Shown here: positions 46,903-56,368 of the stretch, piece by piece
Layout of the letters: the number at the start of each line of letters is the position of its first letter
Numbering within the stretch: position 1 is the stretch's first letter
From: Demequina lignilytica
Lineage (GTDB): Bacteria > Actinomycetota > Actinomycetes > Actinomycetales > Demequinaceae
DNA: 64,000 nt
Direction: 5' to 3'
NCBI RefSeq assembly: GCF_030418305.1
Contig: NZ_JAUHPX010000001.1
Span: 620,001-684,000 of the forward strand
Program-made: the position numbers and the translations under genes
The notes under the pieces: model-generated
The model's input: only the letters and a program-made list of their open reading frames with translations
Database searches by the model: none
Told to the model about the DNA's origin: nothing

Positions 46903-47997
46903 TCAGCGCAGCAGGCCCGCCGGGCGCGCCATCGCGGTCGCGAGGAGCGTCTCGACGAGCGCCGGGTACGCGATCCCGGCCGCCGCGGCCATCCGCGGGT
47001 ACATCGAGGTGGTGGTGAAGCCGGGCATCGTGTTGATCTCGTTGACCACCACGCCACCGTCGGGCGCCACGAACACGTCGACCCTCGCGAGGCCCTCGGC
47101 CCCCACGGCGACGAAGGCGCGGCGCGCGAAGTCGGCGACCACGTTCGCCACGTCCGGCTCGAGGAACGTCGGGCACAGCAGCTGCACCGCGTCCTCGTCG
47201 AGGTACTTCGCCTCGAAGTCGTAGAACTCGTGGTCGCCGCCCGTCACGATCTCACCGGCGGGCGAGGCGAGCAGCCCGTCGGGCGTCGCCAGCACCGCAG
47301 TCTCGATCTCGCGGCCCACCTGGGCGGCCTCGATCAGCACCTTCGGGTCGTGCCGCACTGCCTCCGCGAGGGCCGTGTCGAGCGCATCCCACGACGACAC
47401 CTTCGAGATCCCCATCGACGAGCCGGCGCGCGCGGGCTTGACGAACACCGGCAGCCCGAGCGCCTCGATCGCCTCCCGCTGCTCATCGGCGCCGAGCGCG
47501 GGGGTGACCACCACATCGTCCGCCACGGGCAGGCCGGCGGCCCGGAAGGCGATCTTCATGAACTGCTTGTCCATGCCGAGCGCGGACGCGAGCACGCCGG
47601 AGCCGACGTAGCGGACGTCGGCGAGCTCGAGCGCGCCCTGGATGGTGCCGTCCTCGCCCCAGGGGCCGTGGAGCAGGGGGAACACCACATCGATCGATCC
47701 GAGCGAGCTCACGGACCCCGAGTCGGCGACCTCGCGCCACTCGCTCACCCCGGCCTCGAAGGGCGGCACCACGACCGCGTCGGTCGGGGCGACCGACGGC
47801 ATCTCGCCGTCGACGATCCGCCAGTCCTCGGGCCGGTCGGACACCCGCGTCCACCGTCCGTCGCGCGTGATCCCGATCGCGACCACGTCCCACCGGTCGC
47901 GGTCGATCGCGCCCAGCACGCCGCCGCCGGTGACACAGGACACGCCATGCTCCGACGAGCGGCCTCCGAACAGCACCGCCACCCGGGGTCGGCCCAT
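46903..47997 (-). CDS. ddl: D-alanine-D-alanine ligase
   Basis: ATP-grasp ligase of 364 residues that makes D-Ala-D-Ala for peptidoglycan. Features are VAVLFGGRSSEHGVS, LLHGPWGEDGTIQG, MDKQFMKIAFRAAGLPV, VKPARAGSSMGISKV, and the metal site ARVDVFV ... VNEINTMPGFT. Tyr near YPALVE and FEAKY keep the D-Ala-type (not D-Lac) loop. The ATG overlaps the gpsA stop by one base. It is last in the murA-plsC-gpsA-ddl operon. Confidence 0.95.
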   Translation of the reverse strand: MGRPRVAVLFGGRSSEHGVSCVTGGGVLGAIDRDRWDVVAIGITRDGRWTRVSDRPEDWRIVDGEMPSVAPTDAVVVPPFEAGVSEWREVADSGSVSSLGSIDVVFPLLHGPWGEDGTIQGALELADVRYVGSGVLASALGMDKQFMKIAFRAAGLPVADDVVVTPALGADEQREAIEALGLPVFVKPARAGSSMGISKVSSWDALDTALAEAVRHDPKVLIEAAQVGREIETAVLATPDGLLASPAGEIVTGGDHEFYDFEAKYLDEDAVQLLCPTFLEPDVANVVADFARRAFVAVGAEGLARVDVFVAPDGGVVVNEINTMPGFTTTSMYPRMAAAAGIAYPALVETLLATAMARPAGLLR

Positions 47998-48998
47998 CAG
48001 CCGACCTCGGCCTTGCGGGGACGCGACAGGAGCGTCTCCACCACGGTCGACGGCGGCACCTCGCCGGAGAGCATCCGCACCACGCCGTCGCAGATGGGGA
48101 CCTCGACGCCCGCGGAGGCCGCGAGCTCGCGGATCGACTGCGCGGTCTTCACGCCCTCGGCCGTGCCACGGGTCAGGGTGATGGCCTCCTCGAGCGAGGC
48201 ACCGCGCCCGATGTGCGCGCCCAGCGTGTGGTTGCGGGACAGCGGCGACGCGCACGTGGCGATGAGGTCGCCCATCCCCGCCAGCCCCGAGAAGGTCTCC
48301 GGACGAGCACCCAGCGCGAGACCGAGCCGGGTGATCTCCGCGAGCCCGCGGGTGATCACCGTCGCGGTCGTGTTGTGCCCGTAGCCCAGGCCGTCCGCGA
48401 CGCCCACGCCGACCGCGATGACGTTCTTGTAGGCGCCGCTGAGCTCCACGCCGACCACGTCGGCGTTGGTGTAGGGACGGAAGTACGACGACGCCGTGGC
48501 GGCGGCCACGCGCTCGGCCGCCTCGGTGCTCGTCGACGCCACGACCGTCGCGGTCGGCTGCCGCTCGGCGATCTCGCGCGCGAGATTCGGTCCCGACACC
48601 ACCGTCACACGGTCGTCGGGCAGGCCCCACACCTCGGAGATCACCTGCGACATCCGCTCGTGCGTGCCGAGCTCGATGCCCTTCATGAGCGACACCGCGA
48701 GAGCGTGGTCCGCGAGCAGCGGGCGGAAGGGCTCGAGGATCGCTCGCGCCCGTTGCGACGGCACCGCGATCACCACGAGCTCCGCGTCCGCGAGCGCCTC
48801 CGTCGCATCCGTGGTCGCGTGGATCCCGGCGGGCAGCTCGATGCCGGGCAGCGACGTGTCGTGGCGACGCTCGTCACGCACCGCACGGATCACCGCCTCG
48901 TCGCGGCCCCACAGGGTGACGTCGGTGCCCGCGTCCGCGAGGACGGCGGCGAAGGTGGTGCCCCAGGCGCCGGCGCCGAGCACCGCGGCGCGGGTCAC
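47997..48998 (-). CDS. gpsA: Glycerol-3-phosphate dehydrogenase [NAD(P)+]
   Basis: Enzyme of 333 residues supplying glycerol-3-phosphate for phospholipids. The NAD site is VLGAGAWGTTFAAVLA, with GPNLAREIA, the catalytic Lys in LSGAYKNVIAVGVG, and AGMGDLIATCASPLSRN. The GTG at 48998 overlaps the plsC stop (GTGA), linking substrate supply with acylation. Confidence 0.95.
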   Translation of the reverse strand: MTRAAVLGAGAWGTTFAAVLADAGTDVTLWGRDEAVIRAVRDERRHDTSLPGIELPAGIHATTDATEALADAELVVIAVPSQRARAILEPFRPLLADHALAVSLMKGIELGTHERMSQVISEVWGLPDDRVTVVSGPNLAREIAERQPTATVVASTSTEAAERVAAATASSYFRPYTNADVVGVELSGAYKNVIAVGVGVADGLGYGHNTTATVITRGLAEITRLGLALGARPETFSGLAGMGDLIATCASPLSRNHTLGAHIGRGASLEEAITLTRGTAEGVKTAQSIRELAASAGVEVPICDGVVRMLSGEVPPSTVVETLLSRPRKAEVG

Positions 48999-49720
48999 CG
49001 CTTCTCCCCCTGCGCCCGCATGTCGTAGGGCTTCTCGGGCGGCGTCTCGCCTCGGATCTCCGCGACCATGCTCGTCAGCGTAGCCATGATGCGGTCCGTC
49101 GCGGCGCGCAGCGTCTCGGTGTCGACCTTCCCGCCGGCCACCCGGGCGCGGAGCTCGTCGAGGTCGACGGGCGGGCCGGCGACCACCGTGATGGTCTTGC
49201 GCGGGAACGGGTGCGGCACCTTCTCGTAGCGCCCGAGCAGCCGATGCGCGCCCCACTGGGCGACGGGGATCACGGGCACGCCGGTCTCGAGCGCCATGCG
49301 CGCGACGCCGGTGCGGCCCGCCATCGGCCAGAGGTCGGGATCGCGGGTGAGCGTGCCCTCCGGGAACATCGCGATCATGTCGCCCCGCTCGAGCACCTCG
49401 ACGCCCTTGTCCACGGCCTCCTTGGCGCGCGACGTGCCGCGGTACACCGGGATCTGGTCGAAGCCGCGCAGCGCCGCCCCGATCACGGGGGCGGAGAACA
49501 GCGACGACTTGGCGAGGAACCGCACCACCTGCCCGTTGTTGTAGAGGAAGTGCGCGAGCGTGATGGGATCCGCGTACGTCACGTGGTTGGACACGGCGAT
49601 GTAGCCCGTGTCCGACGGGAGGTGCTCGGCGCCGTGCCAGTCCTTGCGGGTCACGGACGTCATCAGCGCCTGGAGCGGTCTCGCGGCGTTGCGATAGAAC
49701 CGGCTGGGTGCGGTGGCCAT
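48995..49720 (-). CDS. plsC: 1-acylglycerol-3-phosphate O-acyltransferase
   Basis: Membrane-associated acyltransferase of 241 residues. The catalytic NHx4D box is SNHVTYAD, with IPVYRG and FPEGTLTRD following at normal spacing. It acylates lysophosphatidic acid, or a close analogue, to phosphatidic acid. It lies between murA (4 bp away) and gpsA (overlapping), so precursor synthesis for wall and membrane is co-expressed. Confidence 0.92.
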   Translation of the reverse strand: MATAPSRFYRNAARPLQALMTSVTRKDWHGAEHLPSDTGYIAVSNHVTYADPITLAHFLYNNGQVVRFLAKSSLFSAPVIGAALRGFDQIPVYRGTSRAKEAVDKGVEVLERGDMIAMFPEGTLTRDPDLWPMAGRTGVARMALETGVPVIPVAQWGAHRLLGRYEKVPHPFPRKTITVVAGPPVDLDELRARVAGGKVDTETLRAATDRIMATLTSMVAEIRGETPPEKPYDMRAQGEKR

Positions 49721-49724
49721 GCGG

Positions 49725-51035
49725 CTACTCGACCTCCGCCCCGAGCGCGGCGAGCTTCCCGCGGAAGCTCTCGTACCCGCGGTCGATGATGCCGATGCCG
49801 CGCACGGTCGAGGTCCCCTCCGCCGCGAGGGCCGCGATCAGGTGGGAGAACCCGCCCCGGAGGTCGGGCACCTCGATGTCGGCCGCCGCGAGCGGCGTGG
49901 GCCCGGAGATCACCGCGGAGTGCTTGAAGTTGCGGGCGCCGAACCGGCAGGCGCGATCCCCGAGGCACTCTCGGAACAGCTGCACGTGTGCGCCCATCTG
50001 GTTGAGCGCCTGCGTGAAGCCGAAGCGCTGCTCGTAGACCGTCTCGTGGACGATGCTGAGGCCCTTGGCCTGCGTGAGCGCCACCACGAGCGGCTGCTGC
50101 CAGTCCGTCATGAAGCCGGGGTGCACATCCGTCTGCAGCGCGATCGACCGGAGGTCGCCGCCCGGGTGGTAGAACCGGATGCCGTCCCGCACCACGTCGA
50201 ACTCGCCGCCCACCTTGCGGAACACGTTGAGGAACATGCCCATGGTGCGCTGCTGGGCGCCGTGGACGAAGATGTCGCCCTTGGTCGCGAGCGCCGCGGA
50301 CGCCCAGGAGCCGACCTCGATGCGATCGGTGAGCGAGAAGTGGTCGTAGCCGTGGAGGCGCTTGACGCCCTCGATGGTGATCGAGCGGTCCGTGTCGACC
50401 GAGATGATCGCGCCCATCTTCTGGAGCGTGTCGATCAAGTCCTTGATCTCCGGCTCGACGGCCGCGCCCTCGAGGTGGGTGATGCCCTCGGCCATCACGG
50501 CGGTCAGCAGCAGCTGCTCGGTCGCCCCGACGGACGGGTACGAGAGCTTGTGCTTGATGCCCTTCAGGCCGCTCGGCGCGGTGAGGTAGAGCCCGTCCTC
50601 CATCTGCTCGACGTGGGCGCCGAACTTGGTGAGGATCTCGAGGTGGAAGTCGATGGGCCGGTCGCCGATCCGGCACCCGCCCAGGTCGGGGATCACGGCG
50701 TGGCCGAGCCGGTGGAGCAGCGGCCCGCACAACAGGATCGGGATGCGCGAGGAGCCGGCGTGCGCCGCGATCTGCGCGGCGTCCGCCTTCACCAGCTCGC
50801 TGGTGTCCATGCCGAGCACGCCGGTCTCGACGTCGTAGTCGACGCCGACGCCGTGCAGCCGCAGCAGCGAGGACACCACCGCGACGTCGCGGATCTCGGG
50901 GACGTTGCGCAGGGTCGACGGAGTGCTGCCGAGCAGCGCCGCGACCATCGCCTTGGACACGAAGTTCTTGGCCCCGCGGACGGTGATCTCGCCCGTGAGG
51001 GGGCGCCCGCCGGTGACCCGGATGGAATCGGTCAT
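49725..51035 (-). CDS. murA: UDP-N-acetylglucosamine 1-carboxyvinyltransferase
   Basis: Enzyme of 436 residues for the first committed step of peptidoglycan synthesis. The N-terminal Lys of the RGAKNFVSKAMVAALL segment and the active loop PDLGGCRIGDRP are present. The loop keeps the catalytic Cys, unlike mycobacterial MurA, which has Asp there, so fosfomycin should be able to alkylate it. The ATG at 51035 is the second in-frame ATG and gives the standard start MTDSIRVTGG. Confidence 0.95.
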   Translation of the reverse strand: MTDSIRVTGGRPLTGEITVRGAKNFVSKAMVAALLGSTPSTLRNVPEIRDVAVVSSLLRLHGVGVDYDVETGVLGMDTSELVKADAAQIAAHAGSSRIPILLCGPLLHRLGHAVIPDLGGCRIGDRPIDFHLEILTKFGAHVEQMEDGLYLTAPSGLKGIKHKLSYPSVGATEQLLLTAVMAEGITHLEGAAVEPEIKDLIDTLQKMGAIISVDTDRSITIEGVKRLHGYDHFSLTDRIEVGSWASAALATKGDIFVHGAQQRTMGMFLNVFRKVGGEFDVVRDGIRFYHPGGDLRSIALQTDVHPGFMTDWQQPLVVALTQAKGLSIVHETVYEQRFGFTQALNQMGAHVQLFRECLGDRACRFGARNFKHSAVISGPTPLAAADIEVPDLRGGFSHLIAALAAEGTSTVRGIGIIDRGYESFRGKLAALGAEVE

Positions 51036-51094
51036 GGGGACCATCATCCCCTACTCGCGGCGGCCTCACGCATCGTCCGACGTAGACTCGCCGC

Positions 51095-51967
51095 GTGACC
51101 GCCGCCGCCATCTTCGCCGGGCTGAGCACGCTGGACATCGTCCAGCTGGTCGAGCGCCTGCCGGCGTCGAATCAGAAGGTCGCGGCCCTGGACTTCCTGG
51201 TCGCGGCCGGAGGGCCCGCCACGAACGCCGCGGTCGCGTTCGCGCGCTGCGGCGGCGCACCGGCCCTGGTCACCGCGCTCCCGCGCCACGACCTCAGCGC
51301 GCTCATCCGCGCGGACCTCGACCGGTGCGGCGTCCGGCTCGAGGCGGTCGCGGCGTACGACGGCCCGCCCGTGACGGCCTCGATCATGGTGACGCGGGCG
51401 ACCGGCGACCGCGCCGTGGTCTCGCCCAGCGGGATCGCGACCGCCGGCGGTGTGGCCGCCGAGCGCGAGACCCCGATCGACGGCATCGGGGCCGTGCTGG
51501 TCGACGGCTACTTCCCGGACGTGTCGCTGCCGATCGCGCGGCGCGCCCGCGACGCCGGCATCCCCGTGATCCTCGACGCCGGGTCGCACAAGCCGCACAC
51601 CGATGAGGTGGTCGCCGCCTGCGACATCGCTGTGGTCTCGGATGACTTCGCGCCGCCCGGCACCGGCGGCGAGCCGTCGGCCGTGCTCGCCTACCTCGCC
51701 GGCCTCGGCGTCGCCACCGCCGTCATCACGCGCGGCGGCGGCTCCGTGCTGTTCTCGACGCCCGCATCGTCCGGCGAGGTCGAGGTCCCCCGGGTCTCGC
51801 CCGTGGTCGACACCCTCGGCGCGGGAGACTTCTTCCACGGCGCGCTGACGTGGCGCATCGCGTCGCTGGGACGGGACGATGCGCGGCTCGCCGACGACAT
51901 CGCGTTCGCCTCCGCGGTGGTCGCGGAGTCGCTCGGCAGCTTCGGCACCCGGGCCTGGCTGGCCTGA
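51095..51967 (+). CDS. PfkB-family carbohydrate/nucleoside kinase
   Basis: Ribokinase-like kinase of 290 residues with AAGGPATNAAVAFARCGG near the N-terminus and the PfkB signature DTLGAGDFFHGAL with the catalytic Asp near the end. The N-terminal IFAGLSTLDIV resembles ketohexokinase- and sulfofructose-kinase-like members. The substrate is unknown. The GTG lies 6 nt after TAGACT (51083-51088), so it is probably leaderless, and it is divergent from murA. A GGACGATGC copy (inverted) lies just upstream of the promoter. Confidence 0.85.
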   Translation: MTAAAIFAGLSTLDIVQLVERLPASNQKVAALDFLVAAGGPATNAAVAFARCGGAPALVTALPRHDLSALIRADLDRCGVRLEAVAAYDGPPVTASIMVTRATGDRAVVSPSGIATAGGVAAERETPIDGIGAVLVDGYFPDVSLPIARRARDAGIPVILDAGSHKPHTDEVVAACDIAVVSDDFAPPGTGGEPSAVLAYLAGLGVATAVITRGGGSVLFSTPASSGEVEVPRVSPVVDTLGAGDFFHGALTWRIASLGRDDARLADDIAFASAVVAESLGSFGTRAWLA

Positions 51968-51979
51968 CCGGCGGCCGGC

Positions 51980-52621
51980 TCAGACGGACTCGGGGTGCAT
52001 CTCGTCGAACGCGACGACCACGTCCGCCAGGTCGATCGTCGGGGCGACCAGCGCCGCGTTCGCGGCATCCACGCGATCCACCCACGCCACCGCCTCATCG
52101 AGCGTCCTCCCCGTCGTGACGCGCCGCTCGATGAGCCGTTCCCGCGCGCCCTCCCACGACGCCTCGATGCCCCAGAGCTCGGCCAGGAGCGGTCGGACGG
52201 CCGCCCACGGCCCCTCGGGCAGCGCCAGGTAGTTGCCCTCGGTGATCACCACGCGCGCATCCGGGTGGATGAGCATCCGTGCGGGCACCACGTCGTGGCT
52301 CTCGCGGTCGTAGTCCGGCGCCCACTGGGCCATGCCCAACCCCGAGCGCACCTGACGCAGCAGCGCGACGTAGCCGTCGACGTCGAACGTGTCGGGCGCG
52401 CCCTTGCGGTCGGCGAGGCCCTGCGCGGCCAGCGTGGACGCGGACAGGTGGAAGCCGTCCATGGGCAGGTACGCCGCGGGCGTGCCGTAGGCGCCGAGCC
52501 GCCGCACGAGCGCGGTCGCCGCCGTCGACTTCCCGGAGCCCGGGATGCCCGCGATCCCGATCACCACGCGGCCGCCGCCCGCGGCGAGGGCGCGCGCCCG
52601 CTCGGCGAGCATCTTGATCAT
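51980..52621 (-). CDS. P-loop nucleoside/nucleotide kinase (uridine kinase/pantothenate-kinase-like)
   Basis: Kinase-like protein of 213 residues. Walker A is GIAGIPGSGKSTAA, Asp in YLPMDGFHLS is the substrate-binding acid, and VVITEGNYLALPEGPW is the Walker-B-like strand of the FrcK/uridine-kinase group. These enzymes phosphorylate nucleosides or sugars; fructose kinase FrcK is one relative. The ATG overlaps the stop of the CPBP gene (ATGA). It is convergent with the PfkB kinase, 12 bp apart. Confidence 0.8.
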   Translation of the reverse strand: MIKMLAERARALAAGGGRVVIGIAGIPGSGKSTAATALVRRLGAYGTPAAYLPMDGFHLSASTLAAQGLADRKGAPDTFDVDGYVALLRQVRSGLGMAQWAPDYDRESHDVVPARMLIHPDARVVITEGNYLALPEGPWAAVRPLLAELWGIEASWEGARERLIERRVTTGRTLDEAVAWVDRVDAANAALVAPTIDLADVVVAFDEMHPESV

Positions 52622-53412
52622 GGCGCGGTCACGAAGATGTCCAGCAGCTCCGGATGGTGCGCGTGGACCAGCACGCCGAACACGACGGCGTCGAAGAGGA
52701 GGTGCACGGCCACAACGTACGGCAAGGACTTGGTCCGCGCGAAGATCCAGCCCTGCACCAGCGCGAACGGGATGGTCAGCAGCGGCCCCCAGGACCGGTA
52801 GCCGAGCTCCCACAGGAAGCTGACGAAGACGACGGCCTGGAGCACGTTGGCGAGCGGCATCGGGAAGTGGCGGCGCAGCAGGGCGAAGACGACGCAGATG
52901 AAGAACAGCTCGTCCCACAGGCCCACCGCGTTGACGCCGACGAACAGCCGCGCGATCTCTCCCCCGCTGTCCAGGTCCGGCCAGTTCGCGTAGACGCCCG
53001 AGGAGATGAAGTAGAACGGCAGGATCAGATAGCCCGCGAGCACCACGATCCCGAGGTAGATCCACATGGTCCGGGTCCATCGCTGGCCGGTGCCGATCGG
53101 GAACTGGATGGTCGACTCCTTGAAGACGAGCCGCGAGATCAGGGTCGGCACCAGGACGGCCGCGCCGAGCGCGAGGGTGAAGCGCATCATCCCGGCGTCC
53201 GACAGGTCCGCCTTGAGGGAGATGGTGGAGATGATCACCTGGCCGAGCGCGATCAGCCCCAGGTCGCGGCCGAGCGCCCGATCGACGATCAGACCCAGCA
53301 CCACGCCCGCCGCGAGCGGCACGTAGCCGAGCGGGCGCACGTGCACGGCGAACAGCAGCACCGCGGCGCCCACCACCAGGACGGCGGCGGCGACCCTCAG
53401 CGCGAACCTCAT
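52618..53412 (-). CDS. CPBP-family (CAAX-like) membrane protease
   Basis: Membrane protein of 264 residues with about seven helices. The last three carry the CPBP/ABI signature in weak form: WDELFFICVVFALLRRHFP (DE for the usual EE), WELGYRSWG, and VVAVHLLFDAVVFG with the His. The replacement of the first Glu by Asp may keep metal binding. Targets are unknown. The ATG lies 6 nt after CATAGT (complement of 53419-53424), and the leuCD terminator stands just upstream, so it is an independent, probably leaderless unit. Confidence 0.8.
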   Translation of the reverse strand: MRFALRVAAAVLVVGAAVLLFAVHVRPLGYVPLAAGVVLGLIVDRALGRDLGLIALGQVIISTISLKADLSDAGMMRFTLALGAAVLVPTLISRLVFKESTIQFPIGTGQRWTRTMWIYLGIVVLAGYLILPFYFISSGVYANWPDLDSGGEIARLFVGVNAVGLWDELFFICVVFALLRRHFPMPLANVLQAVVFVSFLWELGYRSWGPLLTIPFALVQGWIFARTKSLPYVVAVHLLFDAVVFGVLVHAHHPELLDIFVTAP

Positions 53413-53431
53413 GCAGGGACTATGCCAGATG

Positions 53432-53471
53432 CGTCGAGGCCCGCACCCCGGGCGGGGTGCGGGCCTCGACG
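53432..53471 (-). terminator. Strong hairpin ending leuC-leuD
   Basis: CGTCGAGGCCCGCACCCC (53432-53449) and GGGGTGCGGGCCTCGACG (53454-53471) form a perfect 18-bp stem with loop GGGC, 20 bp after the leuD stop. It has no T-run, but its length and position make a terminator likely. A GGACGATGC copy starts on its last base. Confidence 0.8.
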
Positions 53472-53490
53472 GACGATGCGCGGCGCGGGG

Positions 53491-54132
53491 TCAGGCGTCG
53501 ACGGGACGCGCCGCCTCGATCTCGACCTTGGGCAGGGTCTTGGCCGGGAGCGTCTGCGGACGCCACGCGGCGCGGGTGCCCTCGAACGCCGTGATGTCCT
53601 CCTCGTGCTGGAGGGTCAGGCCGATGTCGTCGAGGCCCTCCATGAGGCGCCAACGGACGTAGTCGTCGATCTCGAACGGGACCGTGAGCTCGCCGCAGGT
53701 GACCGTGCGGTCCTCGAGGGAGACCGTGATCTCCTTGCCGGGCTCGGTCTCGAGCAGCTTCCACAGCAGCTCGATGTTCTCCTGGGAGACGATGCCGGTC
53801 AGCAGGCCCTGCTTGCCCGAGTTGCCGCGGAAGATGTCCGCGAAGCGGGAGGCCAGCACCACCTTGAAGCCGTAGTCCTTCAGGGCCCACACGGCGTGCT
53901 CGCGCGAGGAGCCGGTGCCGAAGTCCGGGCCCGCGACCAGCACCGAGCCGTGCTTGTAGGCGTCCTGGTTGAGGATGAACTCCGAGTCGCCGCGCCAGGC
54001 GGCGAACAGGGCGTCGTCGAAGCCCGTCTTGGTGACGCGCTTGAGGTAGACCGCGGGGATGATCTGGTCCGTGTCGACGTTGGAGCGGCGCAGCGGGACG
54101 CCGACGCCGGTGTGGGTCGTGAACTTCTCCAT
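53491..54132 (-). CDS. leuD: 3-isopropylmalate dehydratase small subunit
   Basis: Subunit of 213 residues of the leucine-pathway isomerase. Typical segments are [33 protein letters not shown] and [15 protein letters not shown]. It lies 16 bp after leuC with AGGAG upstream. The C-terminal about 30 residues beyond the core are lineage-specific. Confidence 0.96.
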   Translation of the reverse strand: MEKFTTHTGVGVPLRRSNVDTDQIIPAVYLKRVTKTGFDDALFAAWRGDSEFILNQDAYKHGSVLVAGPDFGTGSSREHAVWALKDYGFKVVLASRFADIFRGNSGKQGLLTGIVSQENIELLWKLLETEPGKEITVSLEDRTVTCGELTVPFEIDDYVRWRLMEGLDDIGLTLQHEEDITAFEGTRAAWRPQTLPAKTLPKVEIEAARPVDA

Positions 54133-54148
54133 GACTGTTCTCCTTGTC

Positions 54149-55573
54149 TCAGACCAGCGCCGCGGGGGCGTCGACCAGGTCGGCGGGGCTGGACAGCGTG
54201 CCGCGGACCGCGGTGGCGGCGGCGACCAGCGGCGACACCAGGTGGGTGCGGCCGCCCTTGCCCTGACGGCCCTCGAAGTTGCGGTTCGACGTGGACGCCG
54301 AGCGCTCCTGCGGCTTGAGCTGGTCCGGGTTCATGCCCAGGCACATCGAGCAGCCGGCGTTGCGCCACTCGGCGCCGAAGTCGAGGAAGACCCGGTCGAG
54401 GCCCTCGGCCTCGGCCTGCAGGCGCACGCGAGCCGAGCCGGGGACCACCAGGAAGCGAACGCCCTCGGCCTTGGTGCGGCCCTTGATCACGTCGGCGGCA
54501 GCGCGGAGGTCCTCGATGCGCCCGTTGGTGCAGGAGCCGAGGAAGACCGTGTCGATGGCGATCTCGCGCAGCGGGGTGCCCGGGGTGAGGCCCATGTACT
54601 CGAGCGCGTTGGCGGCGGCCTCGCGGTCGACCTCGTCGGGGATGTCGGCGGGGTTGGGGACCGCGGCCGAGAGCGGCAGGCCCTGGCCCGGGTTGGTGCC
54701 CCAGGTGACGAACGGCTCGAGGTCGGCCGCGTCGAGGTTCACCTCGGTGTCGAAGGTGGCGTCGTCGTCGGTGACCAGGGTGCTCCAGTAGGCCACCGCA
54801 TCGTCCCAGTCCTGGCCCTCGGGGGCGTGGGGACGGCCCTGCACGTAGTCGAAGGTGGTCTGGTCGGGGGCGATGATGCCGGCGCGGGCGCCCGCCTCGA
54901 TCGACATGTTGCAGATGGTCATGCGCGCCTCCATGGAGAGCGCACGGATCGCGTCGCCGCGGTACTCGAGCACGTAGCCCTGGCCACCGCCGGTGCCGAT
55001 CTTGGCGATGATCGCCAGGATGATGTCCTTCGCGGTGGAGCCCTCGGGCAGCTCGCCGTTCACGTTGATCGCCATGGTCTTGAAGGGCTTGAGCGGCAGC
55101 GTCTGCGTGGCGAGCACGTGCTCGACCTCCGAGGTGCCGATGCCGAAGGCCAACGAGCCGAACGCGCCGTGGGTCGAGGTGTGCGAGTCGCCGCAGACCA
55201 CCGTCATGCCCGGCATGGTGAGGCCGAGCTGCGGGCCGACCACGTGGACCACGCCCTGGTCGGCGTCGCCCAGCGAGTGGATGCGGATGCCGAACTCCTC
55301 GGCGTTCTTGCGCAGCGTGTTGATCTGGACGCGCGAGGTCTCGTCCGCGATCGGCAGGTCGATGTCGAGCGTCGGGGTGTTGTGGTCCTCGGTCGCGATC
55401 GTGAGGTCCGGGCGACGGACCGGGCGACCGGCGAGGCGGAGGCCCTCGAACGCCTGCGGGCTGGTGACCTCGTGGCACATGTGGAGGTCGATGTAGATGA
55501 GGTCAGGGGCGCCGTCCTCCCCCTTGCGGACCAGGTGGCTGGCCCAGAGCTTCTCGGCGAGGGTGGTTCCCAT
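54149..55573 (-). CDS. leuC: 3-isopropylmalate dehydratase large subunit
   Basis: Aconitase-family subunit of 474 residues that binds the [4Fe-4S] cluster. Cluster ligands lie in FLGSCTNGR and [12 protein letters not shown]. Substrate segments [27 protein letters not shown] and [20 protein letters not shown] are typical. The ATG at 55573 has AAGGAG upstream. It is divergent from the IclR regulator, with a palindrome in the shared promoter. Confidence 0.97.
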   Translation of the reverse strand: MGTTLAEKLWASHLVRKGEDGAPDLIYIDLHMCHEVTSPQAFEGLRLAGRPVRRPDLTIATEDHNTPTLDIDLPIADETSRVQINTLRKNAEEFGIRIHSLGDADQGVVHVVGPQLGLTMPGMTVVCGDSHTSTHGAFGSLAFGIGTSEVEHVLATQTLPLKPFKTMAINVNGELPEGSTAKDIILAIIAKIGTGGGQGYVLEYRGDAIRALSMEARMTICNMSIEAGARAGIIAPDQTTFDYVQGRPHAPEGQDWDDAVAYWSTLVTDDDATFDTEVNLDAADLEPFVTWGTNPGQGLPLSAAVPNPADIPDEVDREAAANALEYMGLTPGTPLREIAIDTVFLGSCTNGRIEDLRAAADVIKGRTKAEGVRFLVVPGSARVRLQAEAEGLDRVFLDFGAEWRNAGCSMCLGMNPDQLKPQERSASTSNRNFEGRQGKGGRTHLVSPLVAAATAVRGTLSSPADLVDAPAALV

Positions 55574-55591
55574 GGCGATCTCCTTGACCTG

Positions 55592-55621
55592 TCGACATCT
55601 CAGATATTGAGACGTTAGTAT
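55592..55621 (+). promoter_or_regulatory. leuC/iclR divergent promoter with regulator palindrome
   Basis: TCGACA (55592-55597), an 18-bp spacer and TAGTAT (55616-55621) drive the regulator gene; the -10 is 6 nt from its ATG. The palindrome TCTCA-GATAT-TGAGA (55598-55612) fills the spacer. In corynebacteria and Streptomyces the IclR-type LtbR/NdgR binds between its own gene and leuCD, so this palindrome is the likely operator. Confidence 0.7.
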
Positions 55622-55627
55622 CGAACT

Positions 55628-56350
55628 ATGGACAATCATAGCGGAGTCGGCGTGATCGACAAGGCCGCCGCCATCCTCGGTGCGCTCGAGAAGGGGCCCG
55701 CGACGCTCGCCGAGCTCGTCGCCTCCACCCATCTTGCGCGCCCGACCGTGCATCGGCTCGCGCTGGCGCTCGAGCACCACCACCTGGTGGGCCGCGACGT
55801 GAACGGCGCGTTCGTGCTCGGTCGCCGCTTCGCCCAGCTCGCGGCGACCGTGTCGGAGGACCGGCTGGTCTCCGCCGCGCAGCCCGTGCTGACCGTGCTG
55901 CGCGACCGCACGGGCGAGTCCGCGCAGCTCTACCGCCCCCACGGCGAGGAGCGCATCTGCATCGCCTCCGCCGACCGCCCCGTCGGCCTGCGCGACTCCA
56001 TCCCCGTGGGCACCACGATGACCATGACGGCGGGCTCGGCCGCGAAGGTGCTGCTGGCCTGGGCCGAGCCCGAGCGCATGCACCGCGGCCTCGCCCGCGC
56101 CCGCTTCACCGCCGCCGAGCTCGAGAAGGTCCGCAACCAGGGCTACGCCGACAGCTCCGGCGAGCGCGAGCCCGGCGTGTCCTCGGTCTCGGCTCCCGTG
56201 TGGGGAGCCGCCGGCACGGTCATCGCCGCGGTCTCGATCTCCGGGCCCGCCGAGCGGCTCACGTCCAACCCCGGCGCGATCCACGCCGGCGCGGTGGTCG
56301 ACGCCGCCCGCCAGCTCACCGAGGTGCTGCAGCGCACCGTCATCGCCTGA
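55628..56350 (+). CDS. IclR-family regulator of leucine genes (NdgR/LtbR-like)
   Basis: Regulator of 240 residues: an N-terminal winged helix-turn-helix ([45 protein letters not shown] region) and a C-terminal IclR effector domain (about 80-240; [45 protein letters not shown]). The divergent position beside leuCD is that of NdgR/LtbR, which repress leuCD. The message is probably leaderless. Confidence 0.92.
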   Translation: MDNHSGVGVIDKAAAILGALEKGPATLAELVASTHLARPTVHRLALALEHHHLVGRDVNGAFVLGRRFAQLAATVSEDRLVSAAQPVLTVLRDRTGESAQLYRPHGEERICIASADRPVGLRDSIPVGTTMTMTAGSAAKVLLAWAEPERMHRGLARARFTAAELEKVRNQGYADSSGEREPGVSSVSAPVWGAAGTVIAAVSISGPAERLTSNPGAIHAGAVVDAARQLTEVLQRTVIA

Positions 56351-56368
56351 TCGGCCTCATCGCCCGGG